34,602 nucleotides of DNA from an uncultured Clostridia bacterium. Its GTDB lineage: Bacteria > Bacillota > Clostridia > Christensenellales > UBA1242. The notes beneath the pieces were generated by a model. That model did no database searches. It was not told where the DNA came from and worked only from the letters and a program-made list of their open reading frames with translations. Where the stretch lies: contig CALVJT010000010.1 in the NCBI GenBank assembly GCA_944332315.1, positions 1-34,602 on the forward strand. Direction: 5' to 3'. The position numbers and the translations under genes were made by a program. This document shows, one piece after another, positions 8,355-16,673 of the stretch (position 1 is its first letter; every line of letters starts with the position of its first letter).

Positions 8355-8383
8355 TTGACAAATTTGGGTTTTGGTACTATAAT
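8355..8383 (+). promoter_or_regulatory. Consensus promoter giving a leaderless mRNA
   Basis: TTGACA (8355-8360), 17 bases, TATAAT (8378-8383): both boxes match consensus perfectly. Exactly six bases follow before the A of the ATG at 8390, which is where transcription should start. There is no room for a 5' leader or a ribosome binding site. Confidence 0.8.
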
Positions 8384-8389
8384 AATAGT

Positions 8390-8845
8390 ATGGAAATAAT
8401 TAAAAATTACAAACTAGATGAATGTATAAAGATTTTTGAAAATAATCACAAAAGTTTTGTTTTTGATAAAAGTAGCATCACTGACCCTATTTATACAAAG
8501 TATGTCTGCGTAGAAAATGGCGAGCCGATTGGCTATGCTGTGGTGTATCCGCACAACGATTTTATTGCGCGCGAACAGTTTGCTTGCAACTATGCATCCG
8601 AGCCTGATAGCATTTATATTTGGCACATTGTTGTACACTCGGCGCACTGTGGCAAGGGCGTGGGCAAGTTTATAAACGATGCTATACTTGCTGATTATAA
8701 GGGGCGCCCTATTTACTGCGCCATTGATAAAAACAATTTGCCATCACTACACCTACATCAAAAGCAAGGCTTTGCAATTGTGGCGGAGTTTACGCAGATG
8801 TTCCACGGCAACATGACAACTTTTGCAATTTTAAGGCACGCATAA
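8390..8845 (+). CDS. GNAT-family N-acetyltransferase
   Basis: A 151-residue acetyl-CoA-dependent acetyltransferase. The central beta strand IYIWHIVVHSAHCGKGVGKFI contains the pyrophosphate-binding motif (HCGKGVGK). The C-terminal part, with NLPSLHLHQKQGF followed by a final strand, is the usual GNAT motif B. The substrate is unknown. I chose the ATG at 8390 (MEIIKNYK) over an upstream in-frame ATG at 8327, because a perfect consensus promoter lies between them and because the protein begins like the family. Translation would then start on the first base of the mRNA. The metallophosphoesterase gene follows 84 bases downstream on the same strand and may be co-transcribed. Confidence 0.87.
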   Translation: MEIIKNYKLDECIKIFENNHKSFVFDKSSITDPIYTKYVCVENGEPIGYAVVYPHNDFIAREQFACNYASEPDSIYIWHIVVHSAHCGKGVGKFINDAILADYKGRPIYCAIDKNNLPSLHLHQKQGFAIVAEFTQMFHGNMTTFAILRHA

Positions 8846-8929
8846 AATAAAAACACAACTTTACAAAAACTACATAACTTTTAGATAAAACTGCAAATAA
8901 AACACAAAATATTGTACAAAAGGAAAATT

Positions 8930-9736
8930 ATGAAAATACTTGTTTTTACCGATATTCACGGCAACCTAGAACTGCTAAAGGCGCTATTTAGCACGCAAGA
9001 TTTTTTAGAGAGCGATTTACGAATTTGCCTTGGCGACTGCATTGACCTAGATATGCCCAACAACGAGTGTTTGGAACTATTGAGGGCGCACGATGTGATT
9101 TGCACATATGGCAACTACGAGGCACGGCTGTTTGATTGGTTTGAGGAGCCGAGCAAGCAAAAGCCAAAGTTTGTTGAAAAAAACGCGCTTATAAAGAGCA
9201 GTTTGGATGATGGTAGCTTACGATTTTTAGGCACTTTTTGTAAAGAATTTACTCTTGATTTAGGCAAGGCTTTTACTTTTTGCCACTACAAGTGGAAGGA
9301 CAACTATAGTTTGGTGGAAAGGCTGGAGCCTACAAAAGAATACATATCCCACATTTATAGTGGTGTGAAAAGTGATTACATTATTTGCGGGCACGACCAC
9401 AACACTTATCATTATTATGATGGCAAGGATATGATTTGCATAGGCTCGCTTGGGCTAAAGTGCCCTGCCCCTTATGTTATAATTGAGGCAGATTTACCGG
9501 TTGATGATTTTATGCAACACAACATAGAGTACAAAGAGCACTGCAAAAAGGTTGATGTGGTGGGAGCTACTCCGCAGATAGAGGTTGAGGGCGTAGATAC
9601 CCAAATATTATCTAAAAAGGATGGCTTTACTATAACCCTAAAGCTTATGCACTACTCGCTAGATTTTCTTAAACAAATTTACCCGATACCCAAATTTATA
9701 AAACGCAATTTTAATCTTAATATATCTATTCAATAA
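8930..9736 (+). CDS. Calcineurin-like metallophosphoesterase
   Basis: A 268-residue protein with the two-metal phosphoesterase motif set in order: D-x-H in FTDIHGN (Asp8, His10), GD in CLGDCIDLD, GNYE (a variant of GNHE) in ICTYGNYEA, and GHDH in IICGHDHNTYHYY. The Asn of the GNxE motif is kept while the catalytic His is replaced by Tyr, which may alter activity. The second half follows the YfcE/serine-threonine-phosphatase-like plan; the substrate is unknown. The start is the ATG at 8930, with AAAGGAA before it. A TTG at 8912 opens the same frame but overlaps that ribosome binding site. An interspersed repeat begins almost immediately after the stop. Confidence 0.85.
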   Translation: MKILVFTDIHGNLELLKALFSTQDFLESDLRICLGDCIDLDMPNNECLELLRAHDVICTYGNYEARLFDWFEEPSKQKPKFVEKNALIKSSLDDGSLRFLGTFCKEFTLDLGKAFTFCHYKWKDNYSLVERLEPTKEYISHIYSGVKSDYIICGHDHNTYHYYDGKDMICIGSLGLKCPAPYVIIEADLPVDDFMQHNIEYKEHCKKVDVVGATPQIEVEGVDTQILSKKDGFTITLKLMHYSLDFLKQIYPIPKFIKRNFNLNISIQ

Positions 9737-9750
9737 TTGGTGCATACTCC

Positions 9751-10300
9751 ACCATGGCGTGGTCTTAGCTTGTGGACTTATAGTAGTTGGTGGCTTGCGG
9801 ACTTACACCTATATTCGGATAGAACTTTAATTATAGCATTTTCTATTTAGTATTAGTACTTTGCGGGCATGGAAGGAATTCAAACTTGCTAAGCTCTTTT
9901 TGATAAATATTTCTACCCCTCAAGTATTTTAGAAGCAAAAATTTCGTAATTACCGAGTTAAACAAAAGATAGCCATCCCCATCATCATTGACAGCAGGTA
10001 TACCAAAATTTCATAATTTAATACCGAGTTAAAAAAACAAAAGATAGTACTAAACTAGGTACTATCTCAGGCTGTAGATAAATTAAATTCTAGGGGATAT
10101 TCCATCCCCTAGAACCCTAGTCCAAGGGCTCTCGCCCTTGACCCGTGGTCAAAAACAACAAAAAATATGTTTTTGTGTACAAAACACAATAATATTTTGC
10201 TTTTTGCTTTCGCAAAAAGTAAATTATAAATTATATTGCGTTTTCTATTTGTAGTTTATCTACAATCTGAGATAGTACTAAACTAGGTACTATCTTTTTG
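9751..10300. repeat. Interspersed fold-back repeat block 2
   Basis: It fills the whole space between the convergent phosphoesterase and 226-residue genes. It starts with a CCATGGCGTGGTC module. It then has a direct repeat (TTTCRTAAT ... ACCGAGTTAAA ... ACAAAAGATAG at about 9945-9975 and 10005-10045), and then a MITE-like element at 10044-10300. The latter contains TAGGGGA...TCCCCTA, the hairpin CAAGGGC-TCTC-GCCCTTG and the ACCCGTGGTC tail. Confidence 0.7.
10044..10300. mobile_element. MITE-like element with about 42-base terminal inverted repeats
   Basis: The left end (10044-10085) and the reverse complement of the right end (10259-10300) agree over about 42 bases with a few mismatches: AGATAGTAC, an 8-base middle, GTACTATCT, then CAGGCTGTAGATAAA or CAGATTGTAGATAAA. 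Each end is itself a hairpin. The interior, 170 bases, is made of the common repeat modules and has no open frame. Part of the right end is read as the last codons and stop of the neighbouring gene. Confidence 0.7.
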
Positions 10301-10963
10301 GTCGAAGGTGCTGTAGGTATCCTTTGAGGCGGTTTTGGTTGGGTTATAAATTGTATATGTATTGCCATCCACAGATTTTACAAATTCTCTTTTTACTTGG
10401 AATGGCCTTGATTTGGAATCGCACTCAATTATGGTAGATGGGCTGATATTCAACATTCTTGTATCCACCACTCTATCAAACACATTGTTTATTACATTCT
10501 TAAACGCGTTGCCTATACTCATTTTGTACGCAACATTTAATGAGAACAACACTTTATTATCTTTGGCTAAAAACACATCGTTTTTGTACTGGGCAAGTTC
10601 GGTTGGCGAAATTAGGCGAATTTTATTGCCGAATAGGTACACGACATCTAGCCCTATAACGGAGATATCCTCGCAGTTACAGATGATGATTTTTGCTTTA
10701 TTTAGGTTGGAGAGCGCTTCGTAGTTGCCTTGTTTTAGTAGTTGACGCTTGATAAAATCGTTATCCACGCGCTGGCAATGCTCGCCGTTTATAACCACTA
10801 TGGGGCTGAGCAAAAAGGCGTTTAACTCCTCAAAAGTCAGTTTTTCGACTAGTGATGTTGCCAAAAACCTTGCATCGTCTGTAGGCAACAGTTCCTTTAG
10901 GTTGTCGTACAGCGCTTTATAATAAAACTCCTTGTTTTTTACTAAATTTGCTATGTTTATCAC
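10283..10963 (-). CDS. Conserved-looking protein of unknown function, 226 residues
   Basis: I do not recognise this family. The protein is soluble, with no signal peptide or membrane segment. It is mixed alpha/beta, with a helical N-terminal third (residues 1-60) and a middle region containing NLNKAKIIICNCEDISVIGLDVVYLF. The C-terminus, about 170-226, is polar and beta-rich. The start is a GTG at 10963 preceded by AGAGG, with a good promoter at 10985-11013. The last residues (QKDST) and the TAG stop are encoded inside the terminal repeat of the MITE-like element, so the original C-terminus has probably been replaced or trimmed. Confidence 0.75.
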   Translation of the reverse strand: MINIANLVKNKEFYYKALYDNLKELLPTDDARFLATSLVEKLTFEELNAFLLSPIVVINGEHCQRVDNDFIKRQLLKQGNYEALSNLNKAKIIICNCEDISVIGLDVVYLFGNKIRLISPTELAQYKNDVFLAKDNKVLFSLNVAYKMSIGNAFKNVINNVFDRVVDTRMLNISPSTIIECDSKSRPFQVKREFVKSVDGNTYTIYNPTKTASKDTYSTFDQKDST

Positions 10964-10984
10964 TAAAAACCTCTATTTTTATAT

Positions 10985-11013
10985 AGTTTATCACACAAAT
11001 ATCGCCTTGTCAA
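10985..11013 (-). promoter_or_regulatory. Promoter of the 226-residue gene
   Basis: On the minus strand TTGACA, a 17-base spacer and TAAACT, about 20 bases upstream of the GTG start. Confidence 0.75.
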
Positions 11014-11035
11014 TATGTATATGTTTTATTTGTTT

Positions 11036-11215
11036 GCAAGGACAGGCGTCCTTGACCTGTGGTCTTGGCTTGGGTGCTAGTTTTAAGTTATGTTTTCTAT
11101 TCGGTGTTATACAATGACATATTTTAAGTTCTTTCCACCCATGGCGTGGTCTTAGATGGGTGCTGGGCGAATTTATGTATTCTATGGTTTATAAGGGAAC
11201 GGGTAGTTCACTTAC
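11036..11215. repeat. Interspersed fold-back repeat block 3
   Basis: A short block downstream of rubrerythrin. It contains the perfect hairpin CAAGGAC-AGGC-GTCCTTG (11037-11054) followed by ACCTGTGGTC, then a second module CCATGGCGTGGTC near 11145 and the short inverted piece GGGAACGGGTAGTTC near 11200 that also occurs in block 6. Confidence 0.7.
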
Positions 11216-11232
11216 AAAAAAACAATAAAACA

Positions 11233-11262
11233 AAAAGACCTAGAAATAAAAGTAGGTCTTTT
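11233..11262 (-). terminator. Terminator of rubrerythrin
   Basis: On the minus strand AAAAGACCTA pairs with TAGGTCTTTT and a T-rich tail follows, beginning a few bases after the stop codon at 11269. Confidence 0.9.
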
Positions 11263-11268
11263 GTACTA

Positions 11269-11802
11269 TTAAAAATTATCTTTTGCAAGTTCAAAGAATG
11301 CGCGTGGATGGCTACATACTGGGCAAACTTCTGGAGCCTCTTTTGCGTATGTTCTAAAACCGCAGTTACGGCATATCCAAAGCACTTCCTCATCCTTCTT
11401 AAAGGTTTGCCCTTTATCGATATTTTCGAGCAATTTTTTATATCTCTTTTCGTGGTCCTCCTCGATTTTTGCAACGCCCTCGAACATTTTTGCAATCTCC
11501 TCAAAGCCTTCCTCGCGGGCAGTTACGGCAAAGTTTTTGTACATATCTGTCCATTCATAGTTTTCGCCGTTTGCTGCGTCCATCAAATTTTCCTTAGTGG
11601 AGCCTATGCCGTGCACGAGCTTGAACCACATTTTTGCGTGCTCTTTTTCGTTGCCTGCAGTTTCCTCAAAGATAGCGGCAATTTGCTCGTACCCTTCCTT
11701 TTTAGCTTGGCTTGCATAGTAGTTATATTTGTTGCGTGCCTGACTTTCGCCTGCAAACGCTGTCCATAAATTTTGTTCGGTTTTACTTCCTTTTAATTCC
11801 AT
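11269..11802 (-). CDS. rbr: Rubrerythrin
   Basis: A non-haem iron peroxidase that reduces hydrogen peroxide in anaerobes. The N-terminal four-helix bundle carries the di-iron ligand motifs ([48 protein letters not shown]). The C-terminal rubredoxin-like domain has two Cys pairs, CRNCGF and [12 protein letters not shown]. The length, 177 residues, is slightly short for classical rubrerythrin but complete. The start is the ATG at 11802 with AAAGGAG ten bases upstream. A frame-open codon further upstream overlaps this ribosome binding site and is not used. It is a single-gene unit with its own promoter and terminator. Confidence 0.95.
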   Translation of the reverse strand: MELKGSKTEQNLWTAFAGESQARNKYNYYASQAKKEGYEQIAAIFEETAGNEKEHAKMWFKLVHGIGSTKENLMDAANGENYEWTDMYKNFAVTAREEGFEEIAKMFEGVAKIEEDHEKRYKKLLENIDKGQTFKKDEEVLWICRNCGFRTYAKEAPEVCPVCSHPRAFFELAKDNF

Positions 11803-11830
11803 AATTAAATCTCCTTTATTAAAGTACAAT

Positions 11831-11859
11831 ATTATATCATATAGCTAAATTTTTAGCAA
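11831..11859 (-). promoter_or_regulatory. Promoter of rubrerythrin
   Basis: On the minus strand TTGCTA, a 17-base spacer and TATAAT. The -10 box is perfect and the -35 box moderate. No obvious PerR box is seen. Confidence 0.6.
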
Positions 11860-12408
11860 ACATTTTTATACAACTCAAAAAAAATCAACAATAATTTTGA
11901 CATATTTTATAAATAGTTTTTAGATTAAAAACAAGGAACATACAAAACGAGATATACCATAAAAAACAAAAGCAAATTTATTTTTACTCTATAAATAAAT
12001 ATGGGGGGTTGATGTAATTTATATTTTTCTATTAAGTACGATTATATGCCCCAACATTTTGCATAGAATCTTATTTTTTGCATAAAAAACATATTTTTAG
12101 GTATCAAGATTGCAAATAAACTCATTTACTTTTAGTACTTATTGGCAACCGCAAAATATAAGCCATTGCACAGTTCTAGCCCCAATAAGCCATTGCATCC
12201 GTAAAGTTGTTCTAGCCCCAACTGCAAAATATAAGCCATTGCGCCCTAAAACTAAGTTTATATAAATATTCCAACAATATTTAATTTATATAAAAAGTTT
12301 ATAAAATTTAATCTAAAATGTACACTATTTTATTATTTGCATTTAATCTAAATGTATATAGTATAATTATTTAATTTAATTTAAATGTATATAGTAAAAT
12401 AATTTAAT
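11860..12408. other. Intergenic region with simple and direct repeats
   Basis: No gene is seen. It holds one arm (12049-12072) of a 24-base inverted repeat whose partner is at 16334-16357. Next come three copies of ATAAGCCATTGC at about 12160-12240, two of which also share GCAAAATATAAGCCATTGC. Then tandem AT-rich units built on TTTAATYTAAATGTATATAG lie at about 12330-12410, just after the rarA stop. Confidence 0.6.
12049..12072 (+). repeat. 24-base distant inverted repeat, left arm
   Basis: CCCCAACATTTTGC followed by ATAGAATCTT. It is the exact reverse complement of 16334-16357. The pair encloses rarA and the following unknown gene. Confidence 0.85.
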
Positions 12409-13710
12409 TTAATCTAAATATTTATTTCGGTGCGGGTCCTTGGGGATAATGATATCCTTTTCCTTTCCGTTATTAGAAAACACAACATACTTTCTATCTT
12501 TTAGGCTATCGGGCAGATACTGCTGTTCGGTATATCCGCCATAAAGGTGAACATATTTGTACTGGCTAGATTCCTCGATAGGTGCGTAGGTGTGGTCTTT
12601 TAGGTACACGGGTATGGCATCATCCTTATTTTGTTTTAAGTCGGCTTGCACTGCCTCCATAGCGCGGATGACTGCGTTAGATTTTGGCGCTAGGCACACA
12701 TATATTGTGGCGTGACATAATGAAAGTTTTGCTTCGGGCAGGCCTATATTTTTTAGCGCTTGCATTGCGCTTACGGCAACTACAAGGGCATTGCTATCTG
12801 CCATACCCACATCCTCGCTTGCGTGAGCAATTAATCGGCGCGCTATTATCATGGGGTCGCAACCGCTTTCGATAAGGCGCAGGCAGTAGTACACGCCCGC
12901 ATCGGGGTCGCTACCGCGCAATGATTTACAAAACGCGCTCAACAGGTCGTAAAACAAATTCTCGTCTAGCGCAAGGCTCTTTTTTTGTAGGCAGTTTATG
13001 ATAGTTGTTTTATCGATAATGGTATTGCCACTATCATCGTAGGGGCTTGTCATAACGGCAAGCTCTATTGTGTTTAGCATTGTACGCACATCGCCATCGC
13101 ACGCGTTTAATAAGTGCTTGCGCGCATCATCGTTTAGCACAACATTGTATTTTTTTAAGCCCTTTTCCGCCGTCAGTGCGCGGTCGAGGGCAAGGCTCAA
13201 ATCTTGCACTGTCAGTTTTTTGAACTCGTACACTATGCACCGCGAGAGTATTGCGCGCGTGAGCGCCACATTTGGGTTTTCGGTTGTGGAGCCGATAAAC
13301 ACAATGCTACCATCCTCGATGCTTGCAAGCAGGCTATCTAGTTGCGCCTTGTTGAACCTGTGGCACTCATCTAGCAGTAGATAGGTGCGCTTGCCGTACA
13401 TATTCATTCTATCCTTAGCCTGCTTTATCACCTCTTTTACATCGGCAACTCCGCACGATACCGCATTTAGTTTGGCAAACTCGCCCCCGCAGGTTTTGGA
13501 TATTATGTTTGCAAGCGTTGTCTTGCCACACCCTGGTGGGCCCCAAAATATCATACTCTGCACCCTATCTGCGCGGATTGCCCGCTCTAGTGGCATACCT
13601 TTTGCCAAAATGTGCTGTTGCCCATAAAACTCATCGAGTGTTTCGGGGCGCATACGCTCGGCAAGGGGCGCATAACTCACACCACAGTTCATTGAAAATA
13701 AATTATCCAT
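12409..13710 (-). CDS. rarA: Replication-associated recombination AAA+ ATPase RarA (MgsA)
   Basis: A 433-residue clamp-loader-like AAA+ protein that acts at stalled replication forks together with SSB. The family start YAPLAERMRPETLDEFYGQQH is present. Walker A is GPPGCGKTT (57-65), Walker B is LLLDECHRFNKAQ (Asp114, Glu115) and sensor 1 is GSTTENP. It is followed by the sensor 2 region and the C-terminal tetramerisation domain (SEDVGMAD, ALKNIGLPEAKLSL). The length matches the family. The start codon follows a weak AAAGGT, and a good promoter lies at 13728-13756. It is apparently a single-gene unit. Confidence 0.95.
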   Translation of the reverse strand: MDNLFSMNCGVSYAPLAERMRPETLDEFYGQQHILAKGMPLERAIRADRVQSMIFWGPPGCGKTTLANIISKTCGGEFAKLNAVSCGVADVKEVIKQAKDRMNMYGKRTYLLLDECHRFNKAQLDSLLASIEDGSIVFIGSTTENPNVALTRAILSRCIVYEFKKLTVQDLSLALDRALTAEKGLKKYNVVLNDDARKHLLNACDGDVRTMLNTIELAVMTSPYDDSGNTIIDKTTIINCLQKKSLALDENLFYDLLSAFCKSLRGSDPDAGVYYCLRLIESGCDPMIIARRLIAHASEDVGMADSNALVVAVSAMQALKNIGLPEAKLSLCHATIYVCLAPKSNAVIRAMEAVQADLKQNKDDAIPVYLKDHTYAPIEESSQYKYVHLYGGYTEQQYLPDSLKDRKYVVFSNNGKEKDIIIPKDPHRNKYLD

Positions 13711-13727
13711 ATTTTTACCTTTGCTTT

Positions 13728-13756
13728 ATTATAGCACAATTGCGCCTTTTAGACAA
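13728..13756 (-). promoter_or_regulatory. Promoter of rarA
   Basis: On the minus strand TTGTCT, a 17-base spacer and TATAAT, about 17 bases before the ATG. Confidence 0.7.
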
Positions 13757-13863
13757 CTTGTTTTATTAATTGCTTTTTGCTATATGCAAAATTAATTAAA
13801 AATAAGGTTTACATTGTTAGTAGTATTTTTTTTATGAGGGCGAAAATTAAATGTAAAAAAGCT

Positions 13864-16053
13864 TTACACAGTTTCCTCCCCGCCAATCAACTTTAGTGCG
13901 CTAGATATTCCGTTTAGGTTGTACGGCAAAAATAGGTTTTGATTATATAAAACACTGCCCTTTTGAATTGTTTGCAATTTGTTGCCTTTTAGCCAAATAT
14001 TTATGTGCTTTTGCTCAAAATTTAGCGTAAAAACATTATTAAATTTGCATTTATCGCACTTAAAACGAAAGTTGCCCTCTCTAAACTCTAGCAAATAATC
14101 GCACAACAACTCCAAGTTAAACAGTGTTGGCGCAAGCGCATTTATTAGGCTATCAAAACTATCAAAGTGCGCTAGCTTTGCGTACACTGGCGCAAGTTTT
14201 GTAGAAAAATATTTTTTTATGCTGTTTAATTTATCAAAATATTCCAAAAAAAGTGCGTTTGTGCAAAGATTTTTTGCGTGCAGATACAAAATTATCAAAT
14301 CATCCGCTTTTTGCGCGTTTTTTGCAAGATAAAAACTGGTAAATATATTTTGCAAAATTTGGCGCTTATACATATTTACAAAATTATTATCTACTAGCCC
14401 TAGTTGCTGGCTTTTTATTAGATAGTAGTATGCCACCAATTTGTTGCTAATTTTTGTATTGGAATTTAGCGCTTCAAAAGCCTTTATAAAGTTTGTATTT
14501 AGGTTATAAATTAGCGCGATTTGCGGGCAAAGTTCTATGCAACTATCTAAATTTACAAATATTGCGTTTTCGTATTCTGTATCCTGCCAAAAATTTATAA
14601 ACAGTTTTTTGTTTTTATTTATGTTGCTAATTTTTATAGCCACATCTAAATAGTTTACATTTCTTATAACCGCGTTGCAAACTACTAGCGCCGAACTGCT
14701 TTGCAAGCAAACCACCCCGTTTATAAACTTTATTGAGCTTGAAAAATTGTAGACGGTGCGCTGTTGCAAATTTTCTAAAATAAGGGAGTTGTGGATGATT
14801 TTATAATTTATAAAACTTGCAGTTTTTATATAAAAATTTTTATTTTGCAAAATGGCGTATTTATAGTTTTGCATATAATCGTAGCAGAACTCAATTTCTG
14901 TTTGCTCTTTGCCCTCGCCTTGCGTTTTTGGCTTTTCATCCGCAAACGAAAAATACTTTTTTAGGTACTCAAATATGTGCAGTTTTGCACTATAAAAATT
15001 AATGAATTTTATATTTTTATTGCTTTGCATATAAATATTTTTGTAGGCACACACAATTTGGATATCAAAAGCCGATAGTTTATTATAATTTTGCAGTATT
15101 TTTTTATAAAGCAAGTAATCGTTGTGGCTAAACAAATGTATATAAAATGCCCTTTTAAGATTTATGCCGTTTGCATTACAAAAGTTTGCCACATCCTTAA
15201 ATTTGCTGTAGTTTGTAAGCCAATTTCTGCTTAAAACACTGTATATTATTTGCGGATAAACTCTTTTATGTGCATAGAACTTTGTGGCAGAAAATAGATT
15301 GCCTTGCACGGAATTTACACAAAAACTAAAAGTTCTTTTATTAATTAAATTAAAATTATAGTTAATTTCTGCCGAATTATTATTTACATTTATTATGTGG
15401 TTGCCCTTTATTTTACAAAATATATTTTTATTGCAACCGTGCACCGCAAAACTATATCCAGCTACAATCGGGCGCTTTGTGCGATTTATAAATCGCACTG
15501 AAACTTGCAAATTGGGGAAAATTGTGATTGATATCGAGCATTTATTTGTAGAGTGTTTATAAAATAGGCACTCATCTTTTTTATAAAAATTTGATAGAGA
15601 TAACTCTGCATAAAAATCATCATAAAACACTGTAAACTTGAATTGCACATTTTGCTTGCCACTAAATAGAAAGGTATCGAACAAACAAGCGTTGTGCGTT
15701 TTACTATAAATATAGGTGATGGGTTGATAAAAATCTACATTCCTTTTTACAAAAACTTTATTTTTTATAATGCATCCACTTTTTATTTTTTGCAATTTGA
15801 TATCTTTTTTGATGCGGGCAATTCTAGATTTACTGCTAAATTGCAAACAAAAATAGCTTAAAGTGATATCTACGCAAAACAAAAGCAACACAACAACTAA
15901 AAACAAAATTAACATACTATGATTATTGACAACTTTTGGCAAATTAAAATGTATTTTAAGCCCACCCATTTTACTTTTTGTTGACAAAATTAGCAAAAAT
16001 TCTATAATTGTTTTTTTTGAGGGTAATGCAGTTGTATTAACATTTACAAACAT
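13864..16053 (-). CDS. Large single-pass membrane-anchored protein of unknown function
   Basis: A 729-residue protein that I do not recognise. One strong transmembrane segment (MLILFLVVVLLLFCVDITLSYF, residues 47-68) is followed by a basic stretch. Then comes a long region rich in Asn, Phe, Tyr, Lys and Cys, with alternating beta (about 90-260) and mixed alpha/beta parts. The absence of a cleavage site suggests an N-terminal anchor. The region around 375-385 (KTQGEGKEQTE) looks like a charged linker. The start is uncertain: neither Met1, Met29 (15969) nor Met47 has a clear ribosome binding site, and Met29 or Met47 would give a more normal membrane-protein start. The pattern faintly recalls proteins of envelope glycan metabolism, but no catalytic motif can be named. 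The gene ends two bases from the long AT-rich gap before rarA. Confidence 0.75.
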   Translation of the reverse strand: MFVNVNTTALPSKKTIIEFLLILSTKSKMGGLKIHFNLPKVVNNHSMLILFLVVVLLLFCVDITLSYFCLQFSSKSRIARIKKDIKLQKIKSGCIIKNKVFVKRNVDFYQPITYIYSKTHNACLFDTFLFSGKQNVQFKFTVFYDDFYAELSLSNFYKKDECLFYKHSTNKCSISITIFPNLQVSVRFINRTKRPIVAGYSFAVHGCNKNIFCKIKGNHIINVNNNSAEINYNFNLINKRTFSFCVNSVQGNLFSATKFYAHKRVYPQIIYSVLSRNWLTNYSKFKDVANFCNANGINLKRAFYIHLFSHNDYLLYKKILQNYNKLSAFDIQIVCAYKNIYMQSNKNIKFINFYSAKLHIFEYLKKYFSFADEKPKTQGEGKEQTEIEFCYDYMQNYKYAILQNKNFYIKTASFINYKIIHNSLILENLQQRTVYNFSSSIKFINGVVCLQSSSALVVCNAVIRNVNYLDVAIKISNINKNKKLFINFWQDTEYENAIFVNLDSCIELCPQIALIYNLNTNFIKAFEALNSNTKISNKLVAYYYLIKSQQLGLVDNNFVNMYKRQILQNIFTSFYLAKNAQKADDLIILYLHAKNLCTNALFLEYFDKLNSIKKYFSTKLAPVYAKLAHFDSFDSLINALAPTLFNLELLCDYLLEFREGNFRFKCDKCKFNNVFTLNFEQKHINIWLKGNKLQTIQKGSVLYNQNLFLPYNLNGISSALKLIGGEETV

Positions 16054-16428
16054 TTTATATAGAATAAAAAAGTTCCATAATATTCGATGAGGGAAAAGCC
16101 GAACTTGCGAACCTATAAAAATTTTTAATTTATGTTGTGGTGTTCATAATCAATTTTGTGGTATGATGTAAAATTCATTGCTAATACCACATAAAATTCT
16201 ATAATTAATTTTGGGTTATTGATATCATTTGCAACTTTATTCCAACATTTTCTTTCCCCTCATCCGCAAAAATGGTTCTATATTATAAATGGGGCATAGT
16301 GAGTCTAACGCCCACAAATATTATAGAAACCCCAAGATTCTATGCAAAATGTTGGGGGCAACTATGGTATTTAATAAAAAAAACTAATTAAATGATTCAA
16401 TACCCCAATATTGATTATAGAAACAAAA
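16054..16428. other. Intergenic region with the right arm of the distant inverted repeat
   Basis: No gene is seen. It contains several imperfect inverted pieces (for example CATAATCAATTTTGTGG and its partial copies near 16140-16210). The exact 24-base partner of 12049-12072 lies at 16334-16357. Confidence 0.5.
16334..16357 (-). repeat. 24-base distant inverted repeat, right arm
   Basis: AAGATTCTATGCAAAATG followed by TTGGGG, the exact reverse complement of 12049-12072, about 4.3 kb away. Confidence 0.85.
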
Positions 16429-16464
16429 AAATTAGAAACTAGCAAAACTACTAATTTCTAATTT
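16429..16464 (-). terminator. Terminator of tRNA-Thr
   Basis: On the minus strand AAATTAGAAA pairs with TTTCTAATTT around a 16-base loop, followed by a run of T. It lies about 30 bases downstream of the tRNA. Confidence 0.8.
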
Positions 16465-16496
16465 CCGACAACAATAAAACCACAATTATTGTATGC

Positions 16497-16572
16497 TGGG
16501 GCTAGCGGCGGGACTCGAACCCGCGATCTATTGATTACGAATCAATTGCTCTACCAACTGAGCCACGCTAGC
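16497..16572 (-). tRNA. tRNA-Thr (anticodon CGT)
   Basis: A 76-base tRNA with encoded CCA. The acceptor stem GCTAGCG pairs with CGCTAGC. The D arm is TGGCTCAGTTGGTAGAGCA, the anticodon stem ATTGA/TCAAT has loop TTCGTAA (anticodon CGT, codon ACG), and the T arm is GCGGGTTCGAGTCCCGC. Confidence 0.95.
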
Positions 16573-16584
16573 AAATATAAAATC

Positions 16585-16613
16585 ATTATATCATAATATT
16601 ATGATATTTGCAA
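16585..16613 (-). promoter_or_regulatory. Promoter of tRNA-Thr with a palindromic spacer
   Basis: On the minus strand TTGCAA, a 17-base spacer and TATAAT, with the -10 box ending 12 bases before the tRNA. The spacer and -10 region contain the 20-base perfect palindrome ATATCATAATATTATGATAT. Confidence 0.7.
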
Positions 16614-16673
16614 TGATTTTATAATGCTAATTTTTATAATAATAATTACCATCTCCCTCAATTTTGGCATTGC

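Noticed and set aside
8327..8389. Upstream ATG start for the GNAT gene
   Set aside because: The extra 21 residues are encoded across a perfect consensus promoter and do not fit the family start.
11208..11769. Plus-strand frame of 207 residues overlapping rubrerythrin
   Set aside because: It is antisense to a clear rubrerythrin gene and lacks family features and translation signals.
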